Virus record (IMG/VR): IMGVR_UViG_3300032073_005389
Coordinates: 1-53,242 of that record
Direction: 5' to 3' (one strand)
Length of the DNA stretch: 53,242 bases
Source: a virus
In this document: positions 7,893 through 15,428 of the stretch, piece by piece
Position numbering within the stretch: the stretch's first letter is position 1
How the letters are laid out: every line of letters starts with the position of its first letter
Translations under genes and position numbers: made by a program
Notes under the pieces: model-generated
Databases searched by the model: none
What the model was told of the DNA's origin: nothing
What the model saw: only the letters and a program-made list of their open reading frames with translations

Positions 7893-8323
7893 TTTTTCTT
7901 CCCTTTAAAATATTCTATTGCGTGACCTTCGTCTACTAAAATTTGATTATAACTCCTATCGTCAGTAGCTTTTATTAACTCCATAGGTAGACCGAATGAT
8001 CTTTCTGATTTAGAAGCATCTATAGATATGAACCTGTTATGAATAGGGAAAAGCTGGCCAAGTAAACGACCAAACTTTCCTTTTTTATCAATATAAGTTT
8101 TCACTCTAAATTGATTATTACCTTCTTTGATAAGCTCTTCGAGTCTAGCTTTAGCTGCAAAACCTTTTATCTTTTCCTCTTTATCTCTAGTGCGACACTC
8201 TGGGGCATCAATGCCTTGTAGTCGAATACGTTCTTTTTTGAATATGCTAAAACCACAATCAATAACTGCGTCTACTGTATCTCCATCTACCACCCTATCC
8301 AACTTTGCTCTATACTCATACAT
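7889..8323 (-). CDS. Staphylococcal-nuclease-like (SNase/thermonuclease) endonuclease
   Basis: The 144-aa protein shows the SNase fold signature: VVDGDTV at 11-17, IRLQGIDAPE at 33-42 and KGKFGRLLG at 81-89. The residues matching the catalytic set of S. aureus nuclease (D21, R35, D40, E43, R87) are D15, R34, D39, E42 and R86, all present. These enzymes are Ca2+-dependent and cut DNA and RNA. No signal peptide is seen, so it probably acts in the cytoplasm, for example in breaking down host DNA. It lies 5 nt after PurM. Confidence 0.9.
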   Translation of the reverse strand: MYEYRAKLDRVVDGDTVDAVIDCGFSIFKKERIRLQGIDAPECRTRDKEEKIKGFAAKARLEELIKEGNNQFRVKTYIDKKGKFGRLLGQLFPIHNRFISIDASKSERSFGLPMELIKATDDRSYNQILVDEGHAIEYFKGKKK

Positions 8324-8328
8324 AATAA

Positions 8329-9300
8329 CTATTTTATTTGACCGACTTGAATTATATGAGGGTAAGCCTTTCCGTCTAAAGCAACCTCAGAAGCTATTTT
8401 GTCTTTTTCCTCTGGGCTAACTACCATACACATACCTACCCCATTATTAAATACAGACTTCATTTCTTCATCTGATATTCCCCCCCATTCTTGAATTGAA
8501 TCAAATACAGAAGGGCGAGGAATATTATCTCTCCATTCGACATCTAAGCCTTCTGGCAAAACTCTATTTAGATTACTAAATCCTCCTCCAGTTATATGGG
8601 CTATACCTTTTATTTTAAATTTATTTAAAAGATGTCTTAGTCTGTATACATATATTTCAGTAGGTTTTAGCAAGTCATTTATAGTATCTTGTAATATGTC
8701 TAGTTCTTTAAGTGGGTTTCCAGATAGGCAGTACTTCCTCCTTGTTTGTAGAACTTTCCTTATTAAAGTATACCCATTGCTGTGAAAACCGTTACTTGGA
8801 AAAGCTATTACAGAATCTCCACTCTTAATAGTCTTACCATCAATGAGATCTTTCTTCTTAACTATACCTACGCAAAAACCAGCAACATCAAAAGTCTCAC
8901 TAGATACTAAAGCTGGTAATTCTGCTGTCTCACCACCTATTAGTGGTATTCCATAATCATTACAACCTTTCTTGATTGACTGAACTACTTCTAAAAACTG
9001 AGTCTCATTTATTCTACCAGAAGCAAAGTAATCTAAAAAGAACAATGGCTTGGCTCCTGTGCATATAATATCATTAACACACATCGCAACACAATCAATG
9101 CCGACACCTTTTAGGTTTTTGTATTCTTGAGCTAAAATAATCTTAGTCCCTACGCCATCGGTAGAAGCAACTAAATAATTTTCATCACACAAATCGTACA
9201 GCCCGGCAAAGCCTCCTATATTATCAACTAAATTAGAAATACTATCAGTAAGTCTGTCTGCTTTAATTATATCTACCCCTGCTTCTTTATATTTATTCAT
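8329..9300 (-). CDS. purM: Phosphoribosylformylglycinamidine cyclo-ligase (AIR synthetase)
   Basis: PurM closes FGAM to AIR using ATP, step five of purine synthesis. The sequence carries family hallmarks: YKEAGVDIIKAD at the N-terminus, LVASTDGVGTKI (46-57), GIDCVAMCVND and LIGGETAELPAL in the ATP-binding half, and AHITGGGF in the C-terminal half. It has 323 residues versus about 345 in bacteria. PurM also occurs in marine cyanophages as an auxiliary metabolic gene. PurT and PurS, the enzymes or subunits for the two preceding steps, are also in this window. The start overlaps the upstream 61-aa gene by 8 nt. Confidence 0.97.
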   Translation of the reverse strand: MNKYKEAGVDIIKADRLTDSISNLVDNIGGFAGLYDLCDENYLVASTDGVGTKIILAQEYKNLKGVGIDCVAMCVNDIICTGAKPLFFLDYFASGRINETQFLEVVQSIKKGCNDYGIPLIGGETAELPALVSSETFDVAGFCVGIVKKKDLIDGKTIKSGDSVIAFPSNGFHSNGYTLIRKVLQTRRKYCLSGNPLKELDILQDTINDLLKPTEIYVYRLRHLLNKFKIKGIAHITGGGFSNLNRVLPEGLDVEWRDNIPRPSVFDSIQEWGGISDEEMKSVFNNGVGMCMVVSPEEKDKIASEVALDGKAYPHIIQVGQIK

Positions 9301-9478
9301 CTTCTGCTAGTTCCTCCTCTACTACTCTTGCTACTTCTTTAGCTAACTCAGATGAGATTCTTTCGTGATCTTCTTGTATTGCTTGTTTCTTCCATAAAGG
9401 TAATTCTTCGTAGAGTTCATCATAAACGGCTTTATATCTTTTAGCCATTTCCTTATGTTTCTTAAGTATTCTAGGCAT
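9293..9478 (-). CDS. Small hypothetical protein (61 aa)
   Basis: An acidic/basic helical protein (MPRILKKHKEMAKRYKAVYD, ending VVEEELAEDE). It is the first gene after a perfect sigma-70 promoter whose -10 box ends 8 nt before the ATG, so it heads the PurM-SNase-SHMT-kinase operon. No function recognised. A 60-aa frame overlapping it at 9343-9525 is not compatible with that promoter. Confidence 0.65.
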   Translation of the reverse strand: MPRILKKHKEMAKRYKAVYDELYEELPLWKKQAIQEDHERISSELAKEVARVVEEELAEDE

Positions 9479-9486
9479 GAATTGTT

Positions 9487-9515
9487 ATTATATACAGAAC
9501 ATAACAAAAAGTCAA
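9487..9515 (-). promoter_or_regulatory. Sigma-70 promoter heading the purM-glyA operon
   Basis: Minus strand: TTGACT (9510-9515), 17 nt, TATAAT (9487-9492). The ATG at 9478 begins 8 nt after the -10 box, so the transcript would be nearly leaderless. Confidence 0.9.
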
Positions 9516-9518
9516 GTT

Positions 9519-9755
9519 TTACCACTTTATTTCATCAAAATTATCCCTAAATTCTTCGTAGTCAGATATCCTATTTGCGTCTCCTTTTCCAGCGGGTTTC
9601 CTTTGTCTTCCTTGCGAATCTGTTAGGTGCTTTCCTTCTTTAACGTGTTTATAGACTTCGTTTGAGTAAGTCTCGCTATGTTTGTGCTTAGTTGAGACTT
9701 TCTTCCCTTCTTTTATGTAGTACCCTTTATGTTTGTGGGTTTTCTTCTCGCTCAT
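9519..9755 (-). CDS. Small basic hypothetical protein (78 aa)
   Basis: A Lys/His-rich protein starting MSEKKTHKHKGYYIKEGKKV, turning acidic at the C-terminus (YEEFRDNFDEIKW). The repeated KHKG/KHKH and GKK pattern suggests nucleic-acid or metal binding but shows no classical finger. It ends just before the next promoter. No family recognised. Confidence 0.6.
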   Translation of the reverse strand: MSEKKTHKHKGYYIKEGKKVSTKHKHSETYSNEVYKHVKEGKHLTDSQGRQRKPAGKGDANRISDYEEFRDNFDEIKW

Positions 9756-9792
9756 ATTAAGTTATTAATATATTTTTTTAAAAATAAAGAAA

Positions 9793-10239
9793 TTAATAAG
9801 TACAATTATAAGCAAACCCTGTTCCTTCTAAGTCTTTATTATAGTCTGCTGTAAGCTCCTCACCTTTTTTTATTTCTCTCGTTGTTTTAAAAAAAGTTTC
9901 TAATTCTGGGTCAATTAAGAGATTTGGTTCTCTTGAACCATTCAAAAATTGACTGATATGAAAAACTTCAAGCTCTTTAGGGTGAATAAATAAACCTCGT
10001 TTATTTAAAAGATTATAGTCAAGTAATGCTTCTCTTGCGTCTTCATCAAGCCTGTTTAATTCAGAAATTGAAAGTCTTAATGTTTCTCCTACGTTATGAT
10101 GATTGGGGAAAGAAAAAGGACAGACCCCTAAAGGTATGTCCTTAATGGCGAATACGCCTACTCCGTGAATGCTTGAAGGCTGAACTCTACAATAGATCCT
10201 ATCTTTAAGTCTATCGAAGTTATTATTGTTGTTTTTCAA
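9793..10239 (-). CDS. SET-domain protein (putative lysine methyltransferase)
   Basis: The 148-aa protein is little more than a SET domain. Visible motifs are IHGVGVFA (24-31), the SAM-site-like LNGSREPN (99-106, counterpart of NHSCxPN) and the C-terminal GEELTADYN (126-134) with Y133 as candidate catalytic tyrosine. SET enzymes transfer methyl groups from SAM to lysines. No pre- or post-SET cysteine clusters are present, which fits small bacterial and viral SET proteins. Its target could be a host ribosomal, chromosomal or polymerase protein, or a virion protein; nothing here decides. The start overlaps the end of the secreted protein gene upstream by 17 nt. Confidence 0.85.
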   Translation of the reverse strand: MKNNNNNFDRLKDRIYCRVQPSSIHGVGVFAIKDIPLGVCPFSFPNHHNVGETLRLSISELNRLDEDAREALLDYNLLNKRGLFIHPKELEVFHISQFLNGSREPNLLIDPELETFFKTTREIKKGEELTADYNKDLEGTGFAYNCTY

Positions 10240-10753
10240 GCTTCGCTGGGATAATTTTAGTTATCGGCTTACCAATGAACTTAACTACCTTTAAGGTGGT
10301 CGTTAGAACATTCTTTGCCAATCCTATAGTTGCTACAATTGTACCCTCGCTGCCTTCAATCGCTGATCCTGCCGCTAGGCCAATTGGTACTATTACTGCT
10401 TCTGGATGAGTTTTTGCTGCTTTAGCGGTATCTTTAATTTTAAAAATTGATACAACTTCTTGTAGCTTAACTTTTTCTCCAGACTTCGAGGCTTCCTTAA
10501 GTTTAACCCAATCAACTTTAATAATCGATTCTGTTACTTCTTTTGAGCCTTGCATATAATGTCGTACATAGTTTCTCTTAAACCAAGTTTTTGGCTTGGC
10601 TAATTTAAACTTTGGTTCATTGGGGTTTACCCAACTACCATCTTCGTAAATAATAGTACGACCCAAGAACTCAAGCTCTTTACTTTCTTCTGCGTGAACA
10701 GACAGAGCAATCGCACTCAAGGCTACTAGACTTAAATATTTTTTGATAAACAT
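10223..10753 (-). CDS. Secreted hypothetical protein (176 aa)
   Basis: A clear signal peptide covers residues 1-21 (basic MFIKKY, hydrophobic core, VHA cleavage site). The mature part has a strand-rich segment (LEFLGRTIIYEDGSWVNPNE) of the kind found in envelope-exported proteins, then a Lys-rich middle. A Gly/Ala-rich hydrophobic stretch around residues 120-165 (VIVPIGLAAGSAIEGSEG) may insert into a membrane. The likely place of action is the periplasm or envelope. No family recognised. Confidence 0.65.
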   Translation of the reverse strand: MFIKKYLSLVALSAIALSVHAEESKELEFLGRTIIYEDGSWVNPNEPKFKLAKPKTWFKRNYVRHYMQGSKEVTESIIKVDWVKLKEASKSGEKVKLQEVVSIFKIKDTAKAAKTHPEAVIVPIGLAAGSAIEGSEGTIVATIGLAKNVLTTTLKVVKFIGKPITKIIPAKLEKQQ

Positions 10754-10809
10754 ATTTAATTGTTGCTTTTAACTTTATTATTTCTATCTGAGTTAATATG
10801 CTCAATAGA

Positions 10810-11079
10810 CTAGAGGCCCAATGCTCCCACTATAATGCTAGTGACAGTTAGAATAGTCCAAGCAACCATAACCTTGGTGTCAGCGTTACCATTCATCCAA
10901 CCCCAAACAAATGCGATAAGGCTTCCTATACCGCAAATAAAAGTTAGAATAATAGATGTTACGCCAAGGCCAGCCTTACCTTGTTTAAACATTGATACCC
11001 AAACTATCACAAGGCATACCAATGAAGGTAAAGCTAAAACTAGCTGAAGAGCGGAGACTTGACTAATTTGATTTTCCAT
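10810..11079 (-). CDS. Small membrane protein, three helices (89 aa)
   Basis: Three hydrophobic segments are visible (about residues 10-31, 37-62 and 70-89), with a glycine-rich GLGVTSIILTFICGIGSLIA between basic and polar loops. There is no signal peptide beyond the first helix and no catalytic residue. It overlaps the DUF4282-like gene by 17 nt and is presumably a second component of the same membrane unit. The function is unknown. Confidence 0.6.
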   Translation of the reverse strand: MENQISQVSALQLVLALPSLVCLVIVWVSMFKQGKAGLGVTSIILTFICGIGSLIAFVWGWMNGNADTKVMVAWTILTVTSIIVGALGL

Positions 11080-11302
11080 CTCGAATTTCAGTTAGAGTCT
11101 TATTGATCTCAAAGATAACCAAGAGAATCTCTGCGTAAATGCGAACCACGATTGGTCCTAATATAGCTGTGCCAATTCCTGTCAACGGATCTACCGTCAT
11201 ACTAAGAAGGCCAGTCACTAGGGCCACCACCATTCCAATGTAACTCAGAATCTTTACGACTGCCGGAGTTATCATATACTCGTAATTAATGAACTGCTTC
11301 AT
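11063..11302 (-). CDS. DUF4282-like membrane protein (79 aa)
   Basis: The protein has two hydrophobic segments (about residues 10-35 and 40-65) and ends with the pattern VRIYAEILLVIFEINKTLTE, which resembles the C-terminal signature of the DUF4282 family (…ElllvlfrindnLrei). The biochemical role of that family is not known to me. It heads a transcript from a good sigma-70 promoter with the -10 box 8 nt before the ATG. Confidence 0.65.
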   Translation of the reverse strand: MKQFINYEYMITPAVVKILSYIGMVVALVTGLLSMTVDPLTGIGTAILGPIVVRIYAEILLVIFEINKTLTEIRDGKSN

Positions 11303-11310
11303 ATTTTTTT

Positions 11311-11339
11311 ATTCTAATATAAGCTTGAGAATAAGTCAA
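11311..11339 (-). promoter_or_regulatory. Sigma-70 promoter for small membrane/SET operon
   Basis: Minus strand: TTGACT (11334-11339), 17 nt, TAGAAT (11311-11316), then 8 nt to the ATG at 11302. Confidence 0.85.
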
Positions 11340-11390
11340 GCTAAAAATAGACTTTCTATCTTGATTTCTTTTATAATCATTGTTTTAAAG

Positions 11391-11466
11391 TGGTACCCCG
11401 ACTAGGACTTGAACCTAGAATCTACAACTTAGAAGGTTGTTGCCTTATCCATTCGGCCATCGGGGC
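11391..11466 (-). tRNA. tRNA-Arg (anticodon TCT)
   Basis: The 76-nt minus-strand gene folds as a cloverleaf: acceptor GCCCCGA with TCGGGGT (first pair G-U), a 16-nt D arm, anticodon stem ACAAC/GTTGT with loop CTTCTAA (anticodon TCT), T arm CTAGG-TTCAAGT-CCTAG and an encoded CCA. It reads AGA, a codon very frequent in this AT-rich genome. It lies 11 nt after the second tRNA, downstream of purT, and is probably processed from the same transcript. Confidence 0.95.
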
Positions 11467-11477
11467 AAAATAAATTC

Positions 11478-11550
11478 TGGGCCTTGCAGGATTCGAACCT
11501 GCGGCTAATCGATTATGAGTCGACTGCTCTAACCGCTGAGCTAAAGGCCC
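11478..11550 (-). tRNA. tRNA with anticodon CAT, probably tRNA-Ile2 (lysidine type)
   Basis: A perfect 7-bp acceptor stem (GGGCCTT/AAGGCCC), anticodon stem GTCGA/TCGAT with loop CTCATAA and T arm GCAGG-TTCGAAT-CCTGC; CCA is not encoded. The anticodon is CAT, so it could be elongator Met or Ile2. The 16-nt D arm GCTCAGCGGTTAGAGC and the GACTCATAATCG core match bacterial Ile2 more closely than elongator Met. Modified by host TilS it would read AUA, which is abundant here. Confidence 0.92.
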
Positions 11551-11556
11551 GGATGA

Positions 11557-12750
11557 TCAAGAAAAGAAGTGTGTATTTATTGTGTTCGCAACTCTTCCAG
11601 CTTTATTTCTAGCTTCTTGAATACTGTCTGCGCGAGCTACTACAACTCCCATTCTACGTTTGCCGTTTATGTTAGGCTTTCCGAATAGCTTTAATTGAGT
11701 GTCGGTGTAGTCCAAGGCTTTATCTAGGTTTGAAAATAATATATTATTTCCAGAACCTTCTACCTTAATTACATGAGAGGCGCTATATCCATGCTGAGTA
11801 ATATTTGGTATAGGTAAGCTTAGGACGGCTCTAACGTGCAAAGCAAACTCGGATAAGTCTTGAGAGATAAGGGTAACTAATCCTGTATCATGCGGACGAG
11901 GAGAGACTTCGGAGAACCAAACTTCGTCGTATTTTACAAACAACTCCACCCCAAACACTCCATAGCCGCCTAAAGCATCTGTGATTGATTTAGCTATCGT
12001 TTCCGCGCTTTCAAGAGCTTGAGTTGTCATTGGGTGCGGTTGCCAAGACTCAATATAATCTCCATCAACTTGTCTATGCCCAATCGGTTCACAAAAACTT
12101 GTACCGTCTTTATGCCTAACTGTAAGCAAAGTTATTTCATAGTCAAAATCAACCACTTCTTCTACAATGACTTTTCCTGCTCCAGCACGACCTCTAGACT
12201 GTGCGTGTTCCCACGCAGACTCAATGTCTTCGGCACTTTTGATTGTGCTTTGGCCTTTGCCGCTAGATGACATAATTGGCTTCACTATACATGGTATGCC
12301 TATTTCATTTATTACAGCATCTATGAATTGCTCTTTGTTGCTCGCAAATTTATATTTAGAAGTATTTAATCCGAGAGTTTCTGCGGCTAATGTTCTTATT
12401 CCTTCTCTGTTCATGGTGAGCTTAACTGCCGAGGCATCTGGAATTACTTTTATTCCATTCGCTGCCGCTTCTATGAACACATCTGTAGCTATAGCCTCGA
12501 CCTCTGGAATTATATAATGAGGCATAACTTTTTTGATTGTGTCTCTTAAAGCATCTTCGTTAAGCATATCTACTACATAAGAATTATCTGCAACTTGCAT
12601 CGCAGGAGCATTCTCGTAAGAATCAATTGCTGTTACTTCAACTCCAAGCCTCTGTAGTTCTATAGCAACTTCTTTACCTAACTCTCCGCTACCGCAAAGC
12701 ATAACTTTTGTAGCGCTTTGAGAAAAGGGAGTGCCTATTTCTGTACTCAT
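11557..12750 (-). CDS. purT: Formate-dependent phosphoribosylglycinamide formyltransferase
   Basis: PurT makes FGAR from GAR, formate and ATP, step three of purine synthesis. The 397-aa protein has normal family length and an ATP-grasp architecture. [20 protein letters not shown] is at 17-36, [15 protein letters not shown] at about 109-123, the ATP-grasp lid [13 protein letters not shown] follows, then [15 protein letters not shown] and the C-terminal signature [20 protein letters not shown]. It is close to E. coli PurT over its whole length. PurT needs no folate, so the phage does not compete for one-carbon folate needed by ThyX. The two tRNAs follow 6 nt after its stop. Confidence 0.98.
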   Translation of the reverse strand: MSTEIGTPFSQSATKVMLCGSGELGKEVAIELQRLGVEVTAIDSYENAPAMQVADNSYVVDMLNEDALRDTIKKVMPHYIIPEVEAIATDVFIEAAANGIKVIPDASAVKLTMNREGIRTLAAETLGLNTSKYKFASNKEQFIDAVINEIGIPCIVKPIMSSSGKGQSTIKSAEDIESAWEHAQSRGRAGAGKVIVEEVVDFDYEITLLTVRHKDGTSFCEPIGHRQVDGDYIESWQPHPMTTQALESAETIAKSITDALGGYGVFGVELFVKYDEVWFSEVSPRPHDTGLVTLISQDLSEFALHVRAVLSLPIPNITQHGYSASHVIKVEGSGNNILFSNLDKALDYTDTQLKLFGKPNINGKRRMGVVVARADSIQEARNKAGRVANTINTHFFS

Positions 12751-12986
12751 GTTATAACTGATGGTGTCTCAGGAGGCCACACTCCAGTAAAGTCAATAGA
12801 CCCTAGCTCTTTAAAGCCTGTCCTTTCTTTCTTTAAGAAAAGAAGCTTTCCAGTGCATCTAAAAGGGTAACTAAATACCCAATCTATATCTTTAACTTCA
12901 GACTCAGCTATTTTACCTTCTTCGGTTACTAGCTTGATGTGAGTTGCTCCTCTAGGAATTGGACTTGGTTGTCTTTTAAGTGACAT
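12747..12986 (-). CDS. Hypothetical protein (79 aa)
   Basis: A small beta-rich soluble protein ([20 protein letters not shown], later [20 protein letters not shown] and a C-terminal GVWPPETP). Its stop overlaps the purT ATG (ATGA), so translation of the two is likely coupled. No family recognised. Confidence 0.6.
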   Translation of the reverse strand: MSLKRQPSPIPRGATHIKLVTEEGKIAESEVKDIDWVFSYPFRCTGKLLFLKKERTGFKELGSIDFTGVWPPETPSVIT

Positions 12987-12995
12987 TATTTTTAA

Positions 12996-13217
12996 TTACT
13001 TTTTTAAAAATTTATCTACTGAAAATTTAAATGAGAAAAAAGCAATAAATGGCCAAGCTGCAAATACGAGAAAGTTAAACCAACCTGCGGTTTCGAGACC
13101 GCTAACGTCAGTTGAACCTCCTATGGCCATAAAAATACCCACTACTACTCCTAAACCAAACAGCCCTGCAAAATTGAGAGCTACCATCGCTGCAAACCCT
13201 TTAATATAATCTATCAT
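12996..13217 (-). CDS. Small membrane protein, two helices (73 aa)
   Basis: I place the start at the ATG at 13217 (MIDYIKGFAAMV), directly after the cupin stop at 13219, rather than at a longer in-frame start inside the cupin gene. Two hydrophobic segments (about 8-31 and 45-63) flank a short polar loop (GGSTDVSGLETAG). It ends in a basic tail. The function is unknown. Confidence 0.6.
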   Translation of the reverse strand: MIDYIKGFAAMVALNFAGLFGLGVVVGIFMAIGGSTDVSGLETAGWFNFLVFAAWPFIAFFSFKFSVDKFLKK

Positions 13218-13218
13218 T

Positions 13219-13605
13219 TTATGTAATTGAAAGTTGTTCTGGAAGTTTACGATAAACTCTATAGCTATCGCTATCTTCATGGAAAGTACTAATTTCTACA
13301 AATTTAACATCTCCGCCTTTAGGCACTAACCTGTGAGGAATTAATCTGTCTAAGACAAAGGTTTCTCCTTCGTTTAAGGTTTTGGTATATATATCTGTAG
13401 TTATAGTGTCTATGACCTCAATATCAAGTGAACCCTCTAAGATATAAAAAGTCTCATGTTTCTTTTGATGAAAGTGCATTGAAGTAGAGTGACCAAACTT
13501 AATAAATAGAATTTTACCGCAGTAATTTTCTTTTTCATTATTGGCCATCCATATTTCATAACCCCAATTTTTATTTACCTTTTTTGGTTTTCCTAATACA
13601 CTCAT
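13219..13605 (-). CDS. Cupin-domain protein, mannose-6-phosphate isomerase-like
   Basis: The 128-aa protein is a single cupin barrel. The metal-site pattern MHFHQKKHETFYILEGSLDI holds two His (HFH), a further His and a Glu, and the second motif ends with LIPHRLVP. An N-terminal KNWGYEIW precedes it, as in the cupin half of ManC-type mannose-6-phosphate isomerases and sugar epimerases. It probably works on sugar phosphates or nucleotide sugars made by the phage. I use ATG 13605; a GTG directly before it is also possible. Its promoter lies inside the zinc-ribbon gene upstream. Confidence 0.78.
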   Translation of the reverse strand: MSVLGKPKKVNKNWGYEIWMANNEKENYCGKILFIKFGHSTSMHFHQKKHETFYILEGSLDIEVIDTITTDIYTKTLNEGETFVLDRLIPHRLVPKGGDVKFVEISTFHEDSDSYRVYRKLPEQLSIT

Positions 13606-13693
13606 CACAATATAACATTATCTTACCTTTAACTTGCTTCCAAGTCAAGTTAATTTCATCAAAAACTTTCTTGCATAGACGACATGGACTCAT
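13571..13693 (-). CDS. Mini zinc-ribbon protein (40 aa)
   Basis: An ATG at 13693 opens a 40-codon frame beginning MSPCRLCKKVFDEINLTWKQ and ending with YCDECIRK. The two CxxC pairs (C4/C7 and C29/C32) separated by 21 residues form a classic zinc-ribbon layout, unlikely by chance in so short a frame. Its ATG overlaps the TGA of the gene upstream (ATGA). The 3' end overlaps the cupin gene by 35 nt in another frame, and the cupin promoter lies within it. The role is unknown; small phage zinc ribbons often bind polymerase or nucleic acid. Confidence 0.65.
   Translation of the reverse strand: MSPCRLCKKVFDEINLTWKQVKGKIMLYCDECIRKTKKGK
13620..13648 (-). promoter_or_regulatory. Sigma-70 promoter for cupin gene
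   Basis: Minus strand: TTGACT (13643-13648), 17 nt, TAAGAT (13620-13625). It lies inside the mini zinc-ribbon frame; 14 nt separate the -10 box from the cupin ATG. Confidence 0.7.
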
Positions 13694-13902
13694 AAGTCTG
13701 CCTCGCCTATTTCTATAAAATATAAAAGTCTGAGAACCTTATCCATCCCTTCTTCTGTTTCTGATAAGTCTATCGGCATTTGCATATCTAAGTCTTTGTT
13801 TGGCGTTAAGAGCCAATCAGCTACTTTATCGTCAGGCATAACCTCGCAGCACTCATTAACAAGGTTAACAAATTGAATTAAATTATTTTTTTTAATTCTC
13901 AC
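13690..13902 (-). CDS. Small acidic hypothetical protein (70 aa)
   Basis: An acidic helical protein (MRIKKNNLIQFVNLVNECCE at the start; DLSETEEGMDKVLRLLYFIE later). It overlaps the PulC-like gene upstream by 4 nt and the zinc-ribbon gene downstream by 4 nt, so it sits in a tightly coupled row. No family recognised. Confidence 0.6.
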   Translation of the reverse strand: MRIKKNNLIQFVNLVNECCEVMPDDKVADWLLTPNKDLDMQMPIDLSETEEGMDKVLRLLYFIEIGEADL

Positions 13903-14588
13903 TTCTCTTTTTTTCGTTCATCATACTGCCTACGTCTTTCATTAGTGTCAATTTTTCTATTTAAACTATTTTGGCCGCTTTGAAGTCCTTCTAACCTTTT
14001 AAGAATATATTCTCTCTTTTCTTTATCGTCTATTCTATCTATATATTCTAATCCTTTTTGGATGATTTTAGGGTCAATTTTAGGCCTTCTAGATGGGACT
14101 TTAATCACACTTGGTTGCGGTAGAGTTGGTAATGTCTTAATAGATTTAGAGCTTTCTCTCTTGGTCTTTTCTTTTTTATCTTTTTTTATAACTGTTGGTT
14201 TAGAGAGTGCTGGTAATGTAACTATAGATGGCAGTTTATGAGTCTCGAAAGATAAAACCTCAACTAATCCGTTATTATTTACTTCTACAACCCCTTTATT
14301 TACGCTTATTAAAGTAATACCAGAGTCTGTCCTTCTTCTTTTATTTAAAGTTAAAAATCTTTTTGGTATATCGTTAGAAAAAAGATATACATTTGTTTCG
14401 CCTTTATATTTCATTATTCCGGTTAGGTTTAATTTAACTGGTGGTTGTTTTAAAATCTCTCTAGCTGGGGGCAATCTTGGTACGTCCTCTAATAAAGTGA
14501 ATGCGTTTCTCTTAGTGATTGCATCGTACGGATTATCTTCCGCAAAGACAGAAGTAAATAGCAGTAATTGTATTAGTATTTTTTTCAT
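13899..14588 (-). CDS. Secreted PulC/GspC-like periplasmic protein
   Basis: A signal peptide (residues 1-16, ending VFA) is followed by NPYDAITKRNAF, then a strand-rich region VKLNLTGIMKYKGETNVYLF and later GVVEVNNNGLVEVLSFE. That order (RNxF, LxLxGI, stored value, G-x-VEV) resembles the periplasmic homology region of type II secretion PulC/GspC proteins. The C-terminal half is a basic proline- and lysine-rich linker with a KPTVIKK/QPSVIKV repeat, ending in a charged helix. No transmembrane anchor beyond the signal is visible. It may act in the host envelope; the similarity is by pattern only. Confidence 0.6.
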   Translation of the reverse strand: MKKILIQLLLFTSVFAEDNPYDAITKRNAFTLLEDVPRLPPAREILKQPPVKLNLTGIMKYKGETNVYLFSNDIPKRFLTLNKRRRTDSGITLISVNKGVVEVNNNGLVEVLSFETHKLPSIVTLPALSKPTVIKKDKKEKTKRESSKSIKTLPTLPQPSVIKVPSRRPKIDPKIIQKGLEYIDRIDDKEKREYILKRLEGLQSGQNSLNRKIDTNERRRQYDERKKEK

Positions 14589-14612
14589 TTTATTTTTTGT
14601 TATGTGAAGCCT

Positions 14613-14861
14613 TTATCCATCTCTCTCTAGTTTATTAATATATTTATTTAAATCACAGCACTCTTTAAGTAGGTGCATAGAGGTTGTCCTCCAGAACTTA
14701 CCTACCTCTCTTAGTGCTTCGTTTTGGTCCCTGAGTTCCTCTAGGGTTACCTCTATTTCGGTTACATGTTTTAGGGTCTTATCTATTAAGGGACAAGTGT
14801 TGTCTGGTATCTCAGGGCAATCCTCCCGTATTTCCTTGTAGCCTTTTGAGGGGAAGTCCAT
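14613..14861 (-). CDS. Hypothetical protein (82 aa)
   Basis: A soluble protein with five cysteines (EDCPEIPDNTCP near the N-terminus, KECCDLNKY near the C-terminus) and a charged helix between them (EIEVTLEELRDQNEALREVG) that could form a coiled coil. The Cys spacing is not a standard zinc ribbon. It lies 24 nt from each neighbour. No family recognised. Confidence 0.6.
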   Translation of the reverse strand: MDFPSKGYKEIREDCPEIPDNTCPLIDKTLKHVTEIEVTLEELRDQNEALREVGKFWRTTSMHLLKECCDLNKYINKLERDG

Positions 14862-14885
14862 TAAGAGTGACTGGGGTTATCCGTT

Positions 14886-15428
14886 TTAGGAATGCTTCCA
14901 AAAACTTAGCTTTTCTTTTTCTTTCTCTCTTTTTTCTGCTGGCATTGAGATATAATTTATATAAGTCTTTTGCTCTGACCAACTCAATAGTTTTCTTAAG
15001 AGTCTGGTGAGATTAGAAAAGAACTTATATCTAAAAGTTCTTTGAAATAGCTTCCTTTTAGTATCAGCTACCTCCCAGTCTTTCTTTCGTTCTTCTTCTT
15101 CTTTAATAGTCTCTTCTATTTCAAATTTTATTAATTCTTTTTTATCAACGATCCCATTAACAAAAGTAAATTCAAATTCACTCCACCATACGTTTTTATC
15201 TTTATCACGAAAAGATGTATAGAAATTAATTTTTCCGCTGCGGGTGTCTCTAATCCAGTCTTTATTCTCTTTTACAAAGAGCTTTTGCTTGTAGAGTTTA
15301 TATTGACTCAAGAAATTTTCAAGAGATTTGGTTTGATAATTGTTATCTTTAATCAGCTTCTCCTGCTCTTTTGTTAACAAGCCTTTTAAATAAGACTTTG
15401 GTATAATTATATCATCATACATTCCCAT
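14886..15428 (-). CDS. Hypothetical protein with MGMYDDI start (180 aa)
   Basis: The N-terminus MGMYDDIIIPKSYLKGLL matches a pattern seen at the start of many uncharacterised phage and bacterial proteins. The middle has a beta-rich segment (RSGKINFYTSFRDKDKNVWW) and the C-terminal third is strongly basic and helical. There is no membrane segment or catalytic motif. It overlaps the pyrophosphatase gene upstream by 14 nt. The function is unknown. Confidence 0.6.
   Translation of the reverse strand: MGMYDDIIIPKSYLKGLLTKEQEKLIKDNNYQTKSLENFLSQYKLYKQKLFVKENKDWIRDTRSGKINFYTSFRDKDKNVWWSEFEFTFVNGIVDKKELIKFEIEETIKEEEERKKDWEVADTKRKLFQRTFRYKFFSNLTRLLRKLLSWSEQKTYINYISMPAEKREKEKEKLSFWKHS

Noticed and set aside
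9343-9525. 60-codon minus-strand frame overlapping the 61-aa gene
   Set aside because: It runs through the promoter at 9487-9515, so its start would not be on the transcript; the other frame has the start at the expected place.
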